The notes beneath the pieces were generated by a model. That model saw only the letters and a list, made by a program, of their open reading frames with translations, searched no databases and was not told where the DNA came from. From Nicotiana tabacum (lineage: Eukaryota > Streptophyta > Magnoliopsida > Solanales > Solanaceae), in assembly GCF_000715075.1 (NCBI RefSeq), contig NC_134089.1, positions 109,933,157 to 109,997,156 on the forward strand: a DNA stretch of 64,000 nucleotides. Reading direction: 5' to 3'. Of the stretch, positions 29,241 to 42,704 are shown in pieces. The position numbers were made by a program, and so were the translations under genes. Position 1 is the stretch's first letter. Every line of letters starts with the position of its first letter.

Positions 29241-32200
29241 ACATTTGTCCTCGAATGTTGACTGATGCACTTATCATTTTCATAATTTATATCTTCTGAA
29301 TACTTTAAAACTTCCCTTGCCATCTAGGCGACTGTTTTTTGAATCAGTCCAAAGTCCAGGGCATTCCCCTATTAGGCCTCCTTCTCACACCACATTTTGT
29401 AGTTGGAATCCTTCCCATATCGTAACTGTTACTACCTTTCATCATGCAGTGCAATTTTGACCTTGTAAGTGTGCCCAATCTCTAGGATTCATATGTAGAG
29501 ATTGATAAGATGTCCCTTTGGGCATATATGAGTATACTTAAGTTCTTCGCTCGGTACTTTGTTGAATTCACGAATATTGCTATATCTCATCGCCTAGGTC
29601 TGTTAGCCATCCGTATGAATTTACTGCCATAATTCTTACTTTAATTTATTGTTGCTGAGGTCTGCTACCAAATCCCAACTTACTCTCGTTGCTTATTCCA
29701 TATGTATAAATTTAAGTCCTTTAATGCTTCCTCATTACTGCTCATCTTTAGAATGACAGCCCAATCTCATCTCATACTTAGTGACTTTTGTCCATCTATT
29801 GTTGATTCACCTCAATATTGATATACAATATACCACTAATAACTTGAAACTTCTCACGTAATACTTTGCCCCTAGGGCTTACGTTACCTCAAGGAATATT
29901 CGAAGTGATTCCCATAATCGTATTTCATAGTGTCTTAATGTGATTCACCTTATGGGGGTATTCTAATTTCGTGCTACCAGCGAAATCTTTTCTCCTTCTC
30001 ATCTCTTTTTTTTCAAATTATTATTCAAACAAAGGCCCAAATGTCATCCTGTATTTGTCACAATTATACCCTCATTTTATACCAGGTCAGCATTTCATTT
30101 CTTCGAAATGCTATTAATCTTAGACTCCTTTGAGTTCATTAAAGCTATAGCGAGCTTTGTATAACATAGAGAAACTATCTGCTCTTCTTGTTTCAATGGG
30201 CTTAATTCTAAAGACTTATCCATTCTCGTCACCTTTTCACTTGCATTTCCTCATCCTTACTAATGCTTCCTTAAAACTTTATTGCTATACCATACTTTAG
30301 CTTGCGACCTATATATATATCCATTTATAAAATTTCCTTCAAATTACTTGCACCATAGATTTTCTTATGTTATTCTGGAACGTCAAGCGAGACATCACAT
30401 CGTCTCCAACGTTTCTCTACTCTCTTAACTAGATCTCTCAGTACTTAGAAACCATAGGCTGGAAGACATGCCACCGACGATGCCGCTATCATTTGTTATT
30501 GGATCCCCGCACTTCTAGCCTTCTATCTGAAGTATGGACTATTAACAACCTTCTGCATTTGAGTATTTCGTACGTTGTTCACTTTTACCTTGCTTACTTA
30601 AAATCTCGCATCATATCTTCTTTCTCTTTCATAACCTCCCTTCTACCTAGATGTAATTCACATCCATAACCTGAAGCTCTATTATAATAGTCACACCTCT
30701 GGTATATACACAATTTGGTAGGAGCTTCATATTGACTTCTTATGAGGTTGGTACTTCTTCTAACTAGCTTCCTTGTAGAGCCATTATAGATTATGGTTGT
30801 TGTGCTATCTCTTTTGTACCTCAATATTAAGAGTGATTCTGCTATGCTCTCAATCACTATGTCCATATTTTTTTGGGTTTAATAATCAAACTCCTAATTT
30901 ACTTAGTTGATGTAACTCTTTAGTTTCCTCTTCCTTCTGATCAGCCTTTACGTAGGCTTAAGCTATCTTCCGATTTGTGGCTCATGGTATCAGTTATTAC
31001 CTTAGTCTTTCATGGGCGTTATGGAATATCCATGATACAATCTTCTAATAATTCAATCCTTTGTCTATGCCCTGGGCTCAATTCTTTCTTTTAACTTATA
31101 CTGAAGTCTTCTATGGCTGTATGATTGTTAGCAAATATGCTGCCTGGAAAATGCTCCACAATCTTGAATGTATCTATAATGTACTAACTCTGGATCGTTG
31201 ATCGAATAATTCTTTCATTCCATCTTAGCTTTCTTTCAACGTAAGCTATTACTTTTCCTGGTCTTTCTGCCCCCTTGTTGCATCCATACTTAGCTTATCT
31301 TAGTGCCCACACTTTATAGAGTTTTCATACAACTCATATGATCTCGAATATTAATTTTAATTCTTACTTCCCGTTCAGTAGACACGGTAGGTGCCACTTT
31401 CCTTTGGAATGCTTACAATGTTGTTGCGAGATTGTTGTTACACGACCATTTCCTCTTTAGGTCATTGTGCTTAGGTTGAAGCCTTCTTTCTTATCTCCTC
31501 AGCTAGTCTTTCGTTGTAGTACTTAGGGAGAACCCTTGACTCTCATAAAGTTGTGAGCTTATTACGGGCCTTTTTTGATGTCCTTACTTTCCTATATCTT
31601 CCATAGTTGCTTACTTTCATGCCTATGTGCTTGTATTGTTGCTTCTGAATTGTGCTTGTATGGTTACTTCTTTCTTTTATCCCCGTAACACTCATACGGT
31701 ACCTTTAACTACCCCGACTCTTGTTTGAATATATCTTAAGTATTATAATGATATTCTTCGAGGCTGAATTCTCCATGTTGGGTTCTACTATGTTTATCTT
31801 ACACGATCTGATGACTCGTCTGTAACTTCCTGTTTAGCCATAACTGGGATCTTCCTGACCAATTACTAACTACTCATTGGCCCATTCTCATATCGATATT
31901 CCTCGTAATCTTTCTTGGGTTATTTCCTTTGTCTTAACTTACATCTTGCACTGGCTCCTTATTTATCAAAAACATCCCGGCAGGAATCCTTACTTTCTTT
32001 TCTTGGTGTCGTGCTTTCATAATGTTCTGGAATCATAGCATATCTGTAACATTTGAATAAGTACAATCTCATCCCTTTCTTATTCTTATCGCGTTATTCC
32101 TTTATTATTCCATAGTCACTAGAACCACTTAATTCTGACTTAATGTCATATCACTCCATATTTCCCCCTTTAAGGGTGTACTAAAAGCTGAAGCCACGAG

Positions 32201-33622
32201 GATCTACCTATAGATGTTTTACCTCTTCATTTTTTGTGTCGTTTCTCAACATCAATGATCCTTACTTCTCTTGCAGCAATCCTTCTGTACCAAGGATGAC
32301 AAATTCCCTTACTCACGAGGGTGACACTTAGCGTAACTGGCACATACAGTCTCTTAAGCTTAACTTTGCTCACATTGCTTGCTCTAGGGAAGCGTCTCCC
32401 TGAATGACCATTCTCTGAATTCATCATGAATCTTCTTCTGTGGTCTATTCTATTACCGCCGGAATAGAATCTGAAATTACCATGATGCCGAGTACTTTCC
32501 AATCATTCAGTCCCTAATTCATATTTAGTTTATCTTGTTTACCAGTCCATACTAATCTCTGTTACTCTGGGGATTAACTCTCCCTCTGGTAGTCGCGTTG
32601 GAGTCGCGAACTTATTTCTCGAAATGGGGGTATAACCTTATGGCCTACACTCTTTTGTTGTCTTAAGGCCCATCACCTTTCGTCTCTTCCTTCATTTGAC
32701 TATAGGTTCTGTAACACTCTACTGTTTTCATCCATGTATCACACCTTCTTCATAATGCTTCCTTATCTCTCTCCTCATTACTCTGCTAATATTTCTGCAT
32801 ATCCCTTTTCTTGTGAAAATTTCAATACGACATTCTTTCGCTTTTGTCTTTCCTTTGCTCCATCCAGTGGTTCTTCAAGTTGCTTAACATTCTCGCTTTA
32901 CTAGGAAAACGAGCCACACTAAGGTAATATTTATCCCTTCAAGGCTTATAGTGCATGTCTTTGTAGTACTCATATCTGGCTGCACTATTTTAGAGTGCAC
33001 CATTTAGGTGTCTCATAAAGAGATCTATTAGCACATTTGCAATATCCTTCGGAAATGTCAACTGACTCAATCGATTGTATATACCTCTGTTACTATTGAA
33101 TATAACTCAAAAAGCTTATGTTCCTCTACCTCAATTATAAACGTTGTTAACCTTCATTAATCGGGAACCTTGTACCCTTTTTCACCTTGTTCCTTTTACT
33201 TGCTGAAACTTGTACTTATCTTCTTAATATCTCATTGTCCTTTACCATAAAGGTGGATAGACATTCTTACCTTAAGGCTTATTATCAGGAAGCTTACATC
33301 TTTCAGTACACCCATGATCTACTGAAGACATCATGTTTACTTATTATAAGCATGATACAAAGTCGAGTTCCTCTAATTCAACACTTTCACAGCTATATCT
33401 CTTATCGATCATCTTTCTAAATGTAGGCATCGTAGTATTATGAATAAAAATAGAAGCTCGGGACTTAAATTCTTATAAGTGAGCTCTACCACACGATCTA
33501 GAGTAAAAAAAAAAGAGTGACAGTCTTAAATGCCCTATAGCCTCCTGCTTATAAGTGTGGTGCAGGACACACCCATAAACAAGACTTTACTTGACACAGC
33601 TTGTAGACTCCCTAGGATAGAA
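29241..33622 (-). other. Element C internal region, no gene
   Basis: About 4.4 kb, T-rich on the plus strand. Open frames are at most about 90 residues (30594-30866, 32227-32502) and none resembles a retroelement protein. The part next to the primer site (about 33400-33622) looks like a chromovirus leader. Confidence 0.7.
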
Positions 33623-33636
33623 CTGCTCTGATACCA
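33623..33636 (-). promoter_or_regulatory. Element C primer-binding site (tRNA-iMet)
   Basis: Minus strand TGGTATCAGAGCAG lies 4 bases from the LTR. It is complementary to the 3' end of initiator Met tRNA, the standard chromovirus primer. Confidence 0.85.
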
Positions 33637-33640
33637 CTTT

Positions 33641-35775
33641 TGTCACAACCCAAACTGATGGGCCGCGACAGGCACCCGGTACCTTACTCAACCGAGTACC
33701 AATGTAACATATCTTTCTTATTACATCATTATATACACATGACATACAGGCCTAATAGGCCAACATGATCCTTTATAAACTCAAAACATAGGCCGACCAG
33801 GCCGTACAATCTTTTATATACACGACATATATCTACAAGTCTCTAAGAGTACATAAATGTCATAAAGGTCGGGACAGAGTCCCTCCTTACCAAATAATAC
33901 ACGTCTAAATCATACTAACCAAACGAGCAACTCCGAAGCAAATGGAGTGCACCAACATCTTCCGCTGAGCTGATAGCCTACTTGGAGGGCTCTCGACTTG
34001 TCTATCGGGACCTGCGGGTATGAAACGTAGCGTCCCTAGTCAAAAAGGACGTCAGTATAAGTAATGTGCCAAGTATGTAAGGCACATAAATAAATACATA
34101 AGAGACATGGAAGAAATATAGAGTACATGACTCAACCTGTATGTCTGAATAACTTTCTAAATCATAAATTACTTTTAGCGTCATGCATATGCATATGTAT
34201 GTCATGTCATGCATAGGTACATGTTTCATAACATTATCAACCTCTGAGGCATCCCATCATATCATATCGGCCCCTGTGGGCAAAATCATCATCGTATACC
34301 AACTGATCAGGTGGTGGTGTGTATATAACGCCGTAACTTTTTCCCATATCCCATATACATATATTTATATATATACACGTATATAACGCCATCTGGTCAT
34401 GGGTCAATGCACATTAATGCAATGCATGAAAAGTACGTTAATATAATTTTTCGGAATTTCATAAGACCATTTTGTCTTTAGCAATATCATAAATTAACTT
34501 TTTTTTTCTCATTTTTCATATTTTTCTGAGACCCATGAACAAATGATAAAATATTATGACACATGGAAATTCAGGAACATAGATATCTCTAATACTTCTA
34601 TGAATAGAGTCATTTATGGAATTTGTGCATTTGCACATTTCGTTCGTATCGTATGGATCATGCCAAAAGAAAGAAAGGATAGCCTTAACATACCTGGAAT
34701 AGGGAAAACTTCGTATAATATTCTTCGCGAAGATTACACCGTACTCTTTTAGAACCGCAAAATTTGGACGGAATTAAGCTTCTGCTCGTTGAAATGTTTG
34801 AACGATTGAGATTCTGTTCTTGGTGTTACCGTATTTGAATCAAGAAAGAAAATTTTTCTTGCTTTTGGAGGAATGACTACTTTACTCATTTCCAATTAAA
34901 AGCAGTGTGGTTCATCCTAGTGTGGTTGATAAGCTTATGAACTTGCTAATTGCTGAATGTTAGAAACTACCTAATTAAATCTTTATACTAAAAGCAGCAG
35001 ATGGTTGTTTTTTCCGTACCTATGGGACATAAACATCTATGTATTTTAACTTGAGTATTTTTCTAAATCAAAGTCATCCTTGCAACATCAATGTTGCTAT
35101 ACAATTGTGATAACTCACGTAGTCTTCTTCTGTTGACATAAGAGAATCAAGAAAGAGAATTAATATACAAATTGACACTCATAGATCCTTGGCAGCCACC
35201 TACCTAGATATATGACTACTTTGTCATTTTCTAGGTGTGTGGCTTCTTACCACATGGTGTGGGGGTGGGATGTTAATTTTTATCCACTTATTAGTTAACC
35301 GAGTAATGTTTCGTTAGCCGGTAATTAATCCATTACCCGCATAATTTAAAAATTACCACAAATTACTTAAAATTCTACTCACTTTTAATACACCTTACTA
35401 CCATGGTCATGTAGTATCTTGTATGACACTAGTCCATAAAATACTGGGTATTTTAGCTCGGGCCGTATTTTACCCCAAAATGCCAAACTTTGATAAAAAT
35501 TCATTTTCTTTGACTTTCTTCCCCTTTCATCTTCACGAATTTACTCATCACTTGTTTGAAATAGCATAATCCTTATAATCTCCAATTAAACTTTTCCTTG
35601 GACTGATGTCAATTACCTTATGACAAATTCAACATAAAATACTACAGGGTGCAATAGTGTCGTAACTTATTACTGCAAAGTGTAACATCATCGTAATGTA
35701 ATACTGCAAGACGTAACATCCTCGTAATATATTACTGCAAAGGGTAACATTATCGTAATACTGTGGGTCGTAATA
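33641..35775 (-). repeat. Element C 5' LTR (2135 bp)
   Basis: Starts TGTCACAACCC and ends GGGTCGTAATA, where the usual ACA end has become ATA. It matches 26732-29223 apart from the extra segment there. Confidence 0.85.
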
Positions 35776-36892
35776 GTCTCTCCCCCCAAACTTATGCTTT
35801 TGCCTTGTGCTAAGGAAAGATAGGGTGCCAAGAGAGGATCATTTTAAAATGGATAAAGGCTTGTATCATGGTTAATAAAAGAATAAGGGCCATGGCTCAA
35901 CGGGGTTGACTAGGGATATCATCATTGGTATGATATGGATGTTTTCAAGTCTCAATTAGGATAAAGGAGAGCATATGATCACTTCTCAAGTCGAGCTTCA
36001 CTTAGGATTTGGCCTCTAGACAAACATTCACGGCAAGTTCTAGATTCATTGGCACGAGACTTGGACTTGCAAATCAATACCTCACCACACAAGCTATAGG
36101 ATTGCTAAAGAAACAGAGTCGGGGGCCCATAACAACCTTAGCTAATATTTGAGCAACACAAATGATTCCGAGAAATCACTCGATGATTGTTTAGCCAACA
36201 CAAGAGTCTCAAGGTCACAACTATCACCATCTTATACATACCGATTTGTTTTTAACCATAAGGTCAAAGGTAAATGTATTAGGCCCAAGTGAAGCTTTGT
36301 CTGAGGCACCATTTCTCACTAATTACTATTTACACAAAAACAAAAAGAAGAACAGACTCAAACCCTTAAGAAGGTTATCATGCGATCCATCATTGGGAAA
36401 AGCCACCCGGTTCACACAAACTCCACCTTTGGAAAGAACCGTGGTATTAAGAAAACCAAAGGCTTATTGATCACACAAAATTGTAAAATAAGAAGCTACG
36501 AACTGAAAAAGAAGCTACTAAATGAAATAAGAAGTTATACTATTAAAGAAAATTGCAAAAGAAGCTTTGAAGAAAAATGCGAAAAGTAAACTAAATATGT
36601 ACAATAGGGGATTTAGTCGAATATACACAAGAGGGAATGAATATATACATGAGAGAGTAACTTTATATACATACCAAGATCGAAAAATAATGAAAAGTAA
36701 AATAAATAGTAATGTTATATACATACCAAAAATGAAAAATAAGCAGAAAGAAAGAAAATAGTATCATAATTACAAACCAACTACCAATTCATCAAAGTAG
36801 CGCCACCCCCTCAAATGAGAGCTAGCATTGTCCTCAATACTAACTAACCAAAAATAAGCTGAAAAAGAAGGGTAGAGAGTAAAGAAAACTCC
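35776..36892 (-). mobile_element. 3' noncoding region of element D
   Basis: No gene. The minus strand holds GAGGACAATGCTAGC...TTTGAGGGGGTGG near 36800, an A-rich part, the GTGTGAACCGGGTGG block also found in E, and AAGCATAAGTTTGGGGGGAG (about 35779-35800). Element C is inserted at the end of this last tract. Confidence 0.6.
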
Positions 36893-37528
36893 CTATGGGT
36901 CCTCTGTCTGCATCAGGTCCTGTGGTAGCATGGGGTCCTGTGGCTGTGCACCTGGATCATCTGTCTCGGGGGCCTGTGGTTGGCCAGAATTAACTCCCTC
37001 AGTCTTCGCCAGCTTAATATCTACATCATCCACCTTGGGCATCACTCTCCTCCTCTTGGGCGCTCTCTCAATCTCCTTCTCCTGAACCTGCTCTGTCTGA
37101 GCCACTGGAGGCTGATCATGCAATAGTAGCTCCAATGGTAAGTGGTCTGTTGCCTTCATCTTGTCCATCTCCCCCCTCAATTCCTTCACAGACTCCTTCG
37201 AGGCCCGAGTCTTCTTCAGTTTCTTTGTTTGCTTGCTCAGCTCCTGAAGTGATTTTCCTTGAACTGCTAGAGCATCCATTATAAGCTTTTGGTTCTCCAG
37301 GAGCTTCTTCTGGTTGTCCAGAAGCTCCTTGAGAGACTCCTCTACCGAAGCTGGCACATGTGGTTAAGGGGGAACTGATTGGGCTGCCACCGAACTGGAT
37401 AGCACAGACAGCTTAGAAGTTGCTGCTTGCATCCAGTTGTTAATACTGTAGAGTGTTTGGCTCAATTGGTGGGAAGTCAATGGGTATGCTGAGGAGGATG
37501 GAATTTCTGAAGGCATGGAAGTAGATGG
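36893..37528 (-). pseudogene. Env-like ORF of element D, C-terminal part (left of insertion B)
   Basis: Two open pieces, 37364-37528 and 36893-37357, in one frame and separated by a TAA. The first has SINNWMQAATSKLSVLSSSV. The second begins with a coiled-coil-like stretch (SVEESLKELLDNQKKLLENQK), then a basic KRRR region near residue 98 and an acidic, Pro/Gln-rich tail. Copy E (3782-4330) is homologous. Element B has split this gene; its other part is at 61072-62409, and the reading frame is consistent across the GATGG duplication. Family assignment is 'putative plant transposon protein' type; function unknown. Confidence 0.65.
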
Positions 37529-40500
37529 TGTCACACCTCCCTTTTTTACTACATCCCCGGGAAGGAGTGTCAGGGAGTTTTTCCAATTAAAGGACAATCG
37601 AAACGGGATTACTTACATTAAATACAGAATTGCCACTTGGGATAATTTATGGTATCCCAAGTCACCGGTTAGAATCCCGAATCGAGGAAAATATTGACTC
37701 TGTATTACAGTCCGCAAGCCGGAAATCCAGGTAAGGAATTATGTTAACCAGGAAGAAGGTATTAGGCATTCCCGAGTTCCATGGTTCTAGCACGGTTGCT
37801 CTACTGTTATGTTCGGCTTAATTATCTGATTTAGAACAATTTGAACTTACATGCAATTTTAACTTTAACCACTTTTTAATTAAGAAAATTATCTTGAAAC
37901 GGGTTATGCGCACATATACCCATTTATTTGGCGCGTCAAAAATCATGTCACGCGTACGTGTCCACGATTAATAACGCTTTATTAATGTTGAGAAAATTGG
38001 GCCAAAATTGCGCGTCCTCCGATGTTTGCTTTTAGAATCGTAATGATGTCATACGAACACGTACACAACCCCGATAGTATTTTATTAAAATTAAGATTGT
38101 TTCGCCCGATGTTGCACGAATGCATACGTTGGTCTTAATTTTGGAACTCGTAATCATGCCACAGGAAATGCACCCGCGATCCGAGACCTACTTTATTTAA
38201 CGTTGTTAAGTTTTGGATTTGGGTCACATAAATGTGCACCCGAGTTTAAAATACGTGCCTAAAGAAACTACGCGTTTTATCTCCGCGAGTATCATGGAGT
38301 TTTGATGAACGGCGAATTCGAAAATTTAGTTAAAATTTAATTAAAGCGAGGGTCACGCAATTGTCATTATTGTTCAGCATGACTTAATTAATTTCTTATA
38401 TTAATTAGTTAATTCGCTCCTACCTATGAAACTGCGCTTACTACTTAATTTGCAGCCTTAATTACTCATTAATTAAACAGCCATTTACAAGACTAGCTAG
38501 CTTTACACTAAAGTAGAAATATTTACGAGAATAACCACCATTTGCATTCTCGAGCCTTAGGCTTGAAATGTGGAATTCCAACAATTGAATGACGTTTATC
38601 ATGGCATCACAACACCCAACTTTTATTATATGGACTAGCCCAAACCACTTAAAGTAAACTCGCATAATTAATAAACCAAACAATATTCAACATTTGAATA
38701 CGAATAATCATCCTTACTAGTGTAAATGAAGAAAGAAAATGAAGTTGGTATTAAGCCCAATGCATAACATGACCGAAACTCAACCCATTCATTCTCTCGA
38801 TTACCCGGATTCCTATCTCATTCAGCAGTAATCCAGACACCCAACTAATGACTATTCTTTTATACTTCTTCAATTAACGGACTGATGATTTAATTAACAC
38901 AAGGCTACCCAGTTTAGGCTCAAACCTGAGCCCATCAGCTTACCTCAATTAATTACTAATGAGTCCAGATACTATCTAAATCCTGGGCCTAGAGGGAGCC
39001 CAGTATCATGTTACCAATGTCAGCCCAATCCAATGACACAATGCAATGGCCACGTAGGGATTTCAAGGTCGAATCCCTGCAGCAACATGATTGACTCATA
39101 GGTTGTCCAAATTATACCAACAGCCCCTTTGAACATATTCAAGTAAAAATTTCGCAACCGTGGATAAACATATATACCACTAAACTAGAAAACACCTCTG
39201 AAATTAATAAACCAGATTCCTTTTTTTTAAGTAATTACACATCCATTATGCATAATAGATCCTAAATATATTACGGTAAACTAAGAAGCTCTTACTTAAT
39301 ACATGTTTAATGGAAAGTACATTTAAATCAAACTCACTAAACTACTGCAAAGATGGATTGGAATGAATATCATGCAATCCACAGCCATGAAACACATTCA
39401 CAAGATGTTATTCACATATTAAGAATGAAAACACTACTGAAACAACTAACTATATAATCACATCTCTACTTTCTAACATGGATTCTATACTTAATCACAT
39501 TTGCAACTTAACTTTGAACACACTCCTTTCAACAATATAAATATAGAAGAAGGCCTACATGCTAATCACCAAATGTACTAATTATCCAATCTCCTAGATA
39601 CTTACGACTTTCAAACATTGTCAAACATTTAACATGACTTTTTATGCCCTTTTTGATGCCCCACAATGAACTTCCCATCCAATAATACTACAACAATCCA
39701 TACTTAAAATAAACAGGAGAAAATATAATAAGGTGCTAAGCTAAACAGTTTCAGAAAAATGCAGAAAATATTTGAATAACAAAAGGCATCGGTACAAATT
39801 TCTATTTAAAGGAACCAATCTTCAAAATTATTCATTCTCATACTTTGGAAGGTGAGATGAATACCTGGAAAAGCAAAACACAACAGAAAAATGAAAGATC
39901 AGCTATGACAGCAGCAGCTAGCCCAGATTTAATCAGTTAAACAGTGGGTTCAGCTTATGAAACTTGATGGAACAGTGCACTTTTAGCAAAACTTTGAACC
40001 AACAGACTCTCAATTACCAAAAATCAATCCATTTCCACTTAAATGAGTTAAAGTAGTTTCAGGAATTAGAAAGAAATTGTGTATGACTTAAAATTCAATT
40101 GAAACAATAGCAGTTCAGCCCTTGGTATATTTCTTTTTGGATTTTTTCACTTAAATCTCTCTATATATGCATATTTCAGTATTTTCAAAGTACTAGACTC
40201 TCTCTTCTGTATCTATTTCTGTGTATTTCTCTTCCTATCTCTCTTAGAATCTCTCAGTGTATATTTCTGTCTCTCAGAATGTTTTCCTTATTCTTCTCTC
40301 TGAATCCCTTTTCTTTATGTATCTCTCAGTCTTTTATATGCATTCAATTAATGTCATCCTTATTCTAGTATCCCCTCCCTTACCTTAGTTTATCTAAATT
40401 AATCAGTTAGTGCAGCTTCCATTACCAATCTCCTTTTTCCATTTTTTAGTCCCCACTTAACTTAGTGCCTTTAATTTAATTTAGTAGTACCCTTTCTAAA

Positions 40501-42267
40501 CCTTATCACTTATCAGCAGCCACCTAATTCAATTATTGAGGTTCCCTTAGTTTAGACTACCCAAATTACCCCCATGACCCTATTATTATTTCAGAAAATC
40601 ACAATGGTCAAGTTGACCCAAGTAAGTGAACAAATTCTTTGGGCCTTCGTTGAAACTGGGTTAGAAATGAATCCCCAAATTAAGTTACCAGTCGATCCAT
40701 GACAAAACAGAACAGAAAACCAATTTGAATGGTTTCAAATCAAAACCTAATTAAATTACTGACTTTAAAGCTAAACTAATGAACTAGAATTAACTAAAAT
40801 ATCAAGTCGAGACAAGACTAATTAATAATGAGATAAAAATCAGAAAATTCAAAAATCATGAATGACAATTAAGCAAGGTGAACAAATAGTATAACAAAAT
40901 CAAAGAATAACGTTCTAAAGACTAAAAGACGAAACTGAAAGGCCAAAGAAACGATTATAAATGCAGAACTAATCTTAAAAAAAACTAGGTTCAGAAACTA
41001 AACCAATCAACAATATTAAAAAAATATAAGGAAAGGGGTAGACGGATGGTAAAAACAAACACAGACAACAAATACTTACCAATATCAACTTGAAACCAAA
41101 CGCTGGATGTCCTGATTTCACGAAACCAATGATGACCGCTTGTTCTTTGTGAAGAATAAACGAAAACCATCAATTTCGCGTGAATCAGCTTTCTAAATGA
41201 AAAACACAGAAATCTGGATCATGCATGCCATAGGTTCAACAGAAATTAACTTTGGGGTTTAGGGATTTGAACCTTAGATCTAAAATTCGAGAGGTTTGGG
41301 CAAGATTCGAGGGAAACGAGTCATAGATTTGGAAAGAGGAGCTCGGGGTGGTTCTGGGGTGTAAATTTGGGAGTGATTGAACCACCGGAACCGCCGTGAG
41401 GCGATTTCTGGTGGGCGGAGGGCGGTGATGTGAGGCGGTGGAAGACAGGGGTCTCTCTAGGGTTAGTGAGACAAATGAGAGGGCGGGGCTTCTAAGGGGG
41501 TAGGGGTCTGATGGGCTTGATATATTAAAATCATTGATTCAATCAGGGTCGTTGGATGATTGGAATCTAACGGTTCTGATTGAACCAATAATTAAAATGG
41601 GATCGTTTTAATCGAGTGGGGTTGGACCGGTTTAGGGGCGGGTCGGGTTTGGGTCATGGGCGAAGGCTTGGGACCGTTCGATTGGGCTGATTCAATGGTC
41701 CAGATCGAACATACCAAACGGCGTCGTTTGATACGGCTTGGGATGGATCGGTTTTTTTATTCGGGTTTGGGCTGGATCGGGCAGGTTTGGCTGGGTAGTT
41801 GTTTGGGCTGCTTAAGTTAAATTTAATTTGGTCCAATTCCAATTTCCTTCTCTTTTATTAATTTTTTTCTTTTCTTCTCTCTTTTTTTTCAAAAATTAAA
41901 CTTAAAAATCCTAAATTAAATTGTAGAAGACCTAAATTAGCTTAAAAATATTAATTAACTTTAAATAACACCTATCACAAATAATTAAACACTTAAATTA
42001 AAAGAAAATCACACAATTTGACTAAAATTACAAAAATATGTAAATGCAAATGCTATATTTTTTGTATGTAAAAATCAAATCTTAAATGCAAATGCTATAT
42101 TTTTTGTATTTTTGATGCATTAATAAAATTAAACATGCACACAAATACATGCAAACAATCAGGCAAATCACACAATAATTCCTAAGATGACACATAATTA
42201 AAGCCAAGACCTAATTTTGGGAATTATTTTGGAGTAATTCATATGAGGCAAAAATCACGTGCTCACA
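37529..42267 (-). repeat. Element B 3' LTR (4739 bp)
   Basis: No gene. Ends TGTCACACC (37529) and GTGCTCACA (42267). A TATA-like TAATATATC is at 41519-41527 (minus), with a decayed inverted repeat and AAACGGCGTCGTTT (about 41717-41730) upstream. Near-identical to 56304-61071; the 73-residue frame at 38462-38683 recurs in the other LTR only because the LTRs are copies. Confidence 0.93.
41519..41527 (-). promoter_or_regulatory. Element B LTR TATA-like box
   Basis: Minus TAATATATC, about 745 bases from the LTR start, equivalent in position to A's TATATAAG. The right LTR has it at 60292-60300. Confidence 0.45.
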
Positions 42268-42312
42268 GCTGCCCCTCTTTGTCCGGAAACACGAAGAGTT
42301 TTCGTGCAAAGA
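42268..42312 (-). promoter_or_regulatory. Element B polypurine tract and overlapping hairpin
   Basis: AAAGAGGGGCAGC (minus, 42268-42280) abuts the LTR. TCTTTGTCCGGAAA (42276-42289) and TTTTCGTGCAAAGA (42299-42312) pair at 11 of 14 positions with a 9-base loop, the same geometry as A. Confidence 0.7.
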
Positions 42313-42408
42313 TAAAGTGAGCGGATACGAGCGATTTTTGCATGTTTGAACACTCCGTGGGAAGCATTTTTTTGAAAGATTTGACCGAGCCTCTGCTTCA
42401 AAGGTTTC

Positions 42409-42447
42409 CTACATATCCTTGGCTATAAAGGAATCAGGTCAATGTAG
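42409..42447 (-). other. Recurrent stem-loop module, copy B1
   Basis: CTACA (42409-42413)/TGTAG (42443-42447) and TCCTT (42416-42420)/AAGGA (42428-42432). Counterpart of A1. Confidence 0.6.
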
Positions 42448-42704
42448 TTCGGAAAGTTTTGGTAGCTGGGACTACCATGAAGTTGCTATTTTACTATTAC
42501 TGTTGTTGCTGCTGCTGATACTGCCTACTAATCTCCTTATTGCACCATGACAAAAATAAAGAAGCTAAACTAAGCTATAATCTATGCTTTACAAAGATTT
42601 ATTTTTAAACTTGATCTTGTGACTGATGTTGACTCGTTGACTTGTATCTTCCTCATAAGTTCCTTTGTGGCTGACTTGAATGGTATTCTTTGAAATGCCT
42701 TCCC

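Larger units (their letters stand above)
26732..35775 (-). mobile_element. Element C: LTR element without coding capacity (LARD-like)
   Basis: LTRs at 26732-29223 and 33641-35775, a tRNA-iMet primer site beside the right LTR and a polypurine tract beside the left one define a minus-strand element. The U5 and leader resemble Tekay/Del chromoviruses as I know them. The internal 4.4 kb has no gag, protease, RT or integrase in any frame. Such elements are called large retrotransposon derivatives and move with proteins from others. Flanks GGCTC (26727-26731) and GTCTC (35776-35780) may be a target duplication with one change. Confidence 0.75.

Noticed and set aside
30594..30866. 90-residue ORF inside element C
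   Set aside because: No recognisable domain or neighbouring homologous sequence.
32227..32502. 91-residue basic ORF inside element C
   Set aside because: No retroelement motif (no zinc knuckle, no RT or integrase signature); isolated chance frame.
36246..36761. Plus-strand Lys-rich ORFs
   Set aside because: AT-rich 3' noncoding sequence of element D, homologous to noncoding sequence in E.
38462..38683. 73-residue ORF occurring identically at 57237-57458
   Set aside because: Identity follows from the two LTR copies of element B; no homology or codon evidence for a gene.
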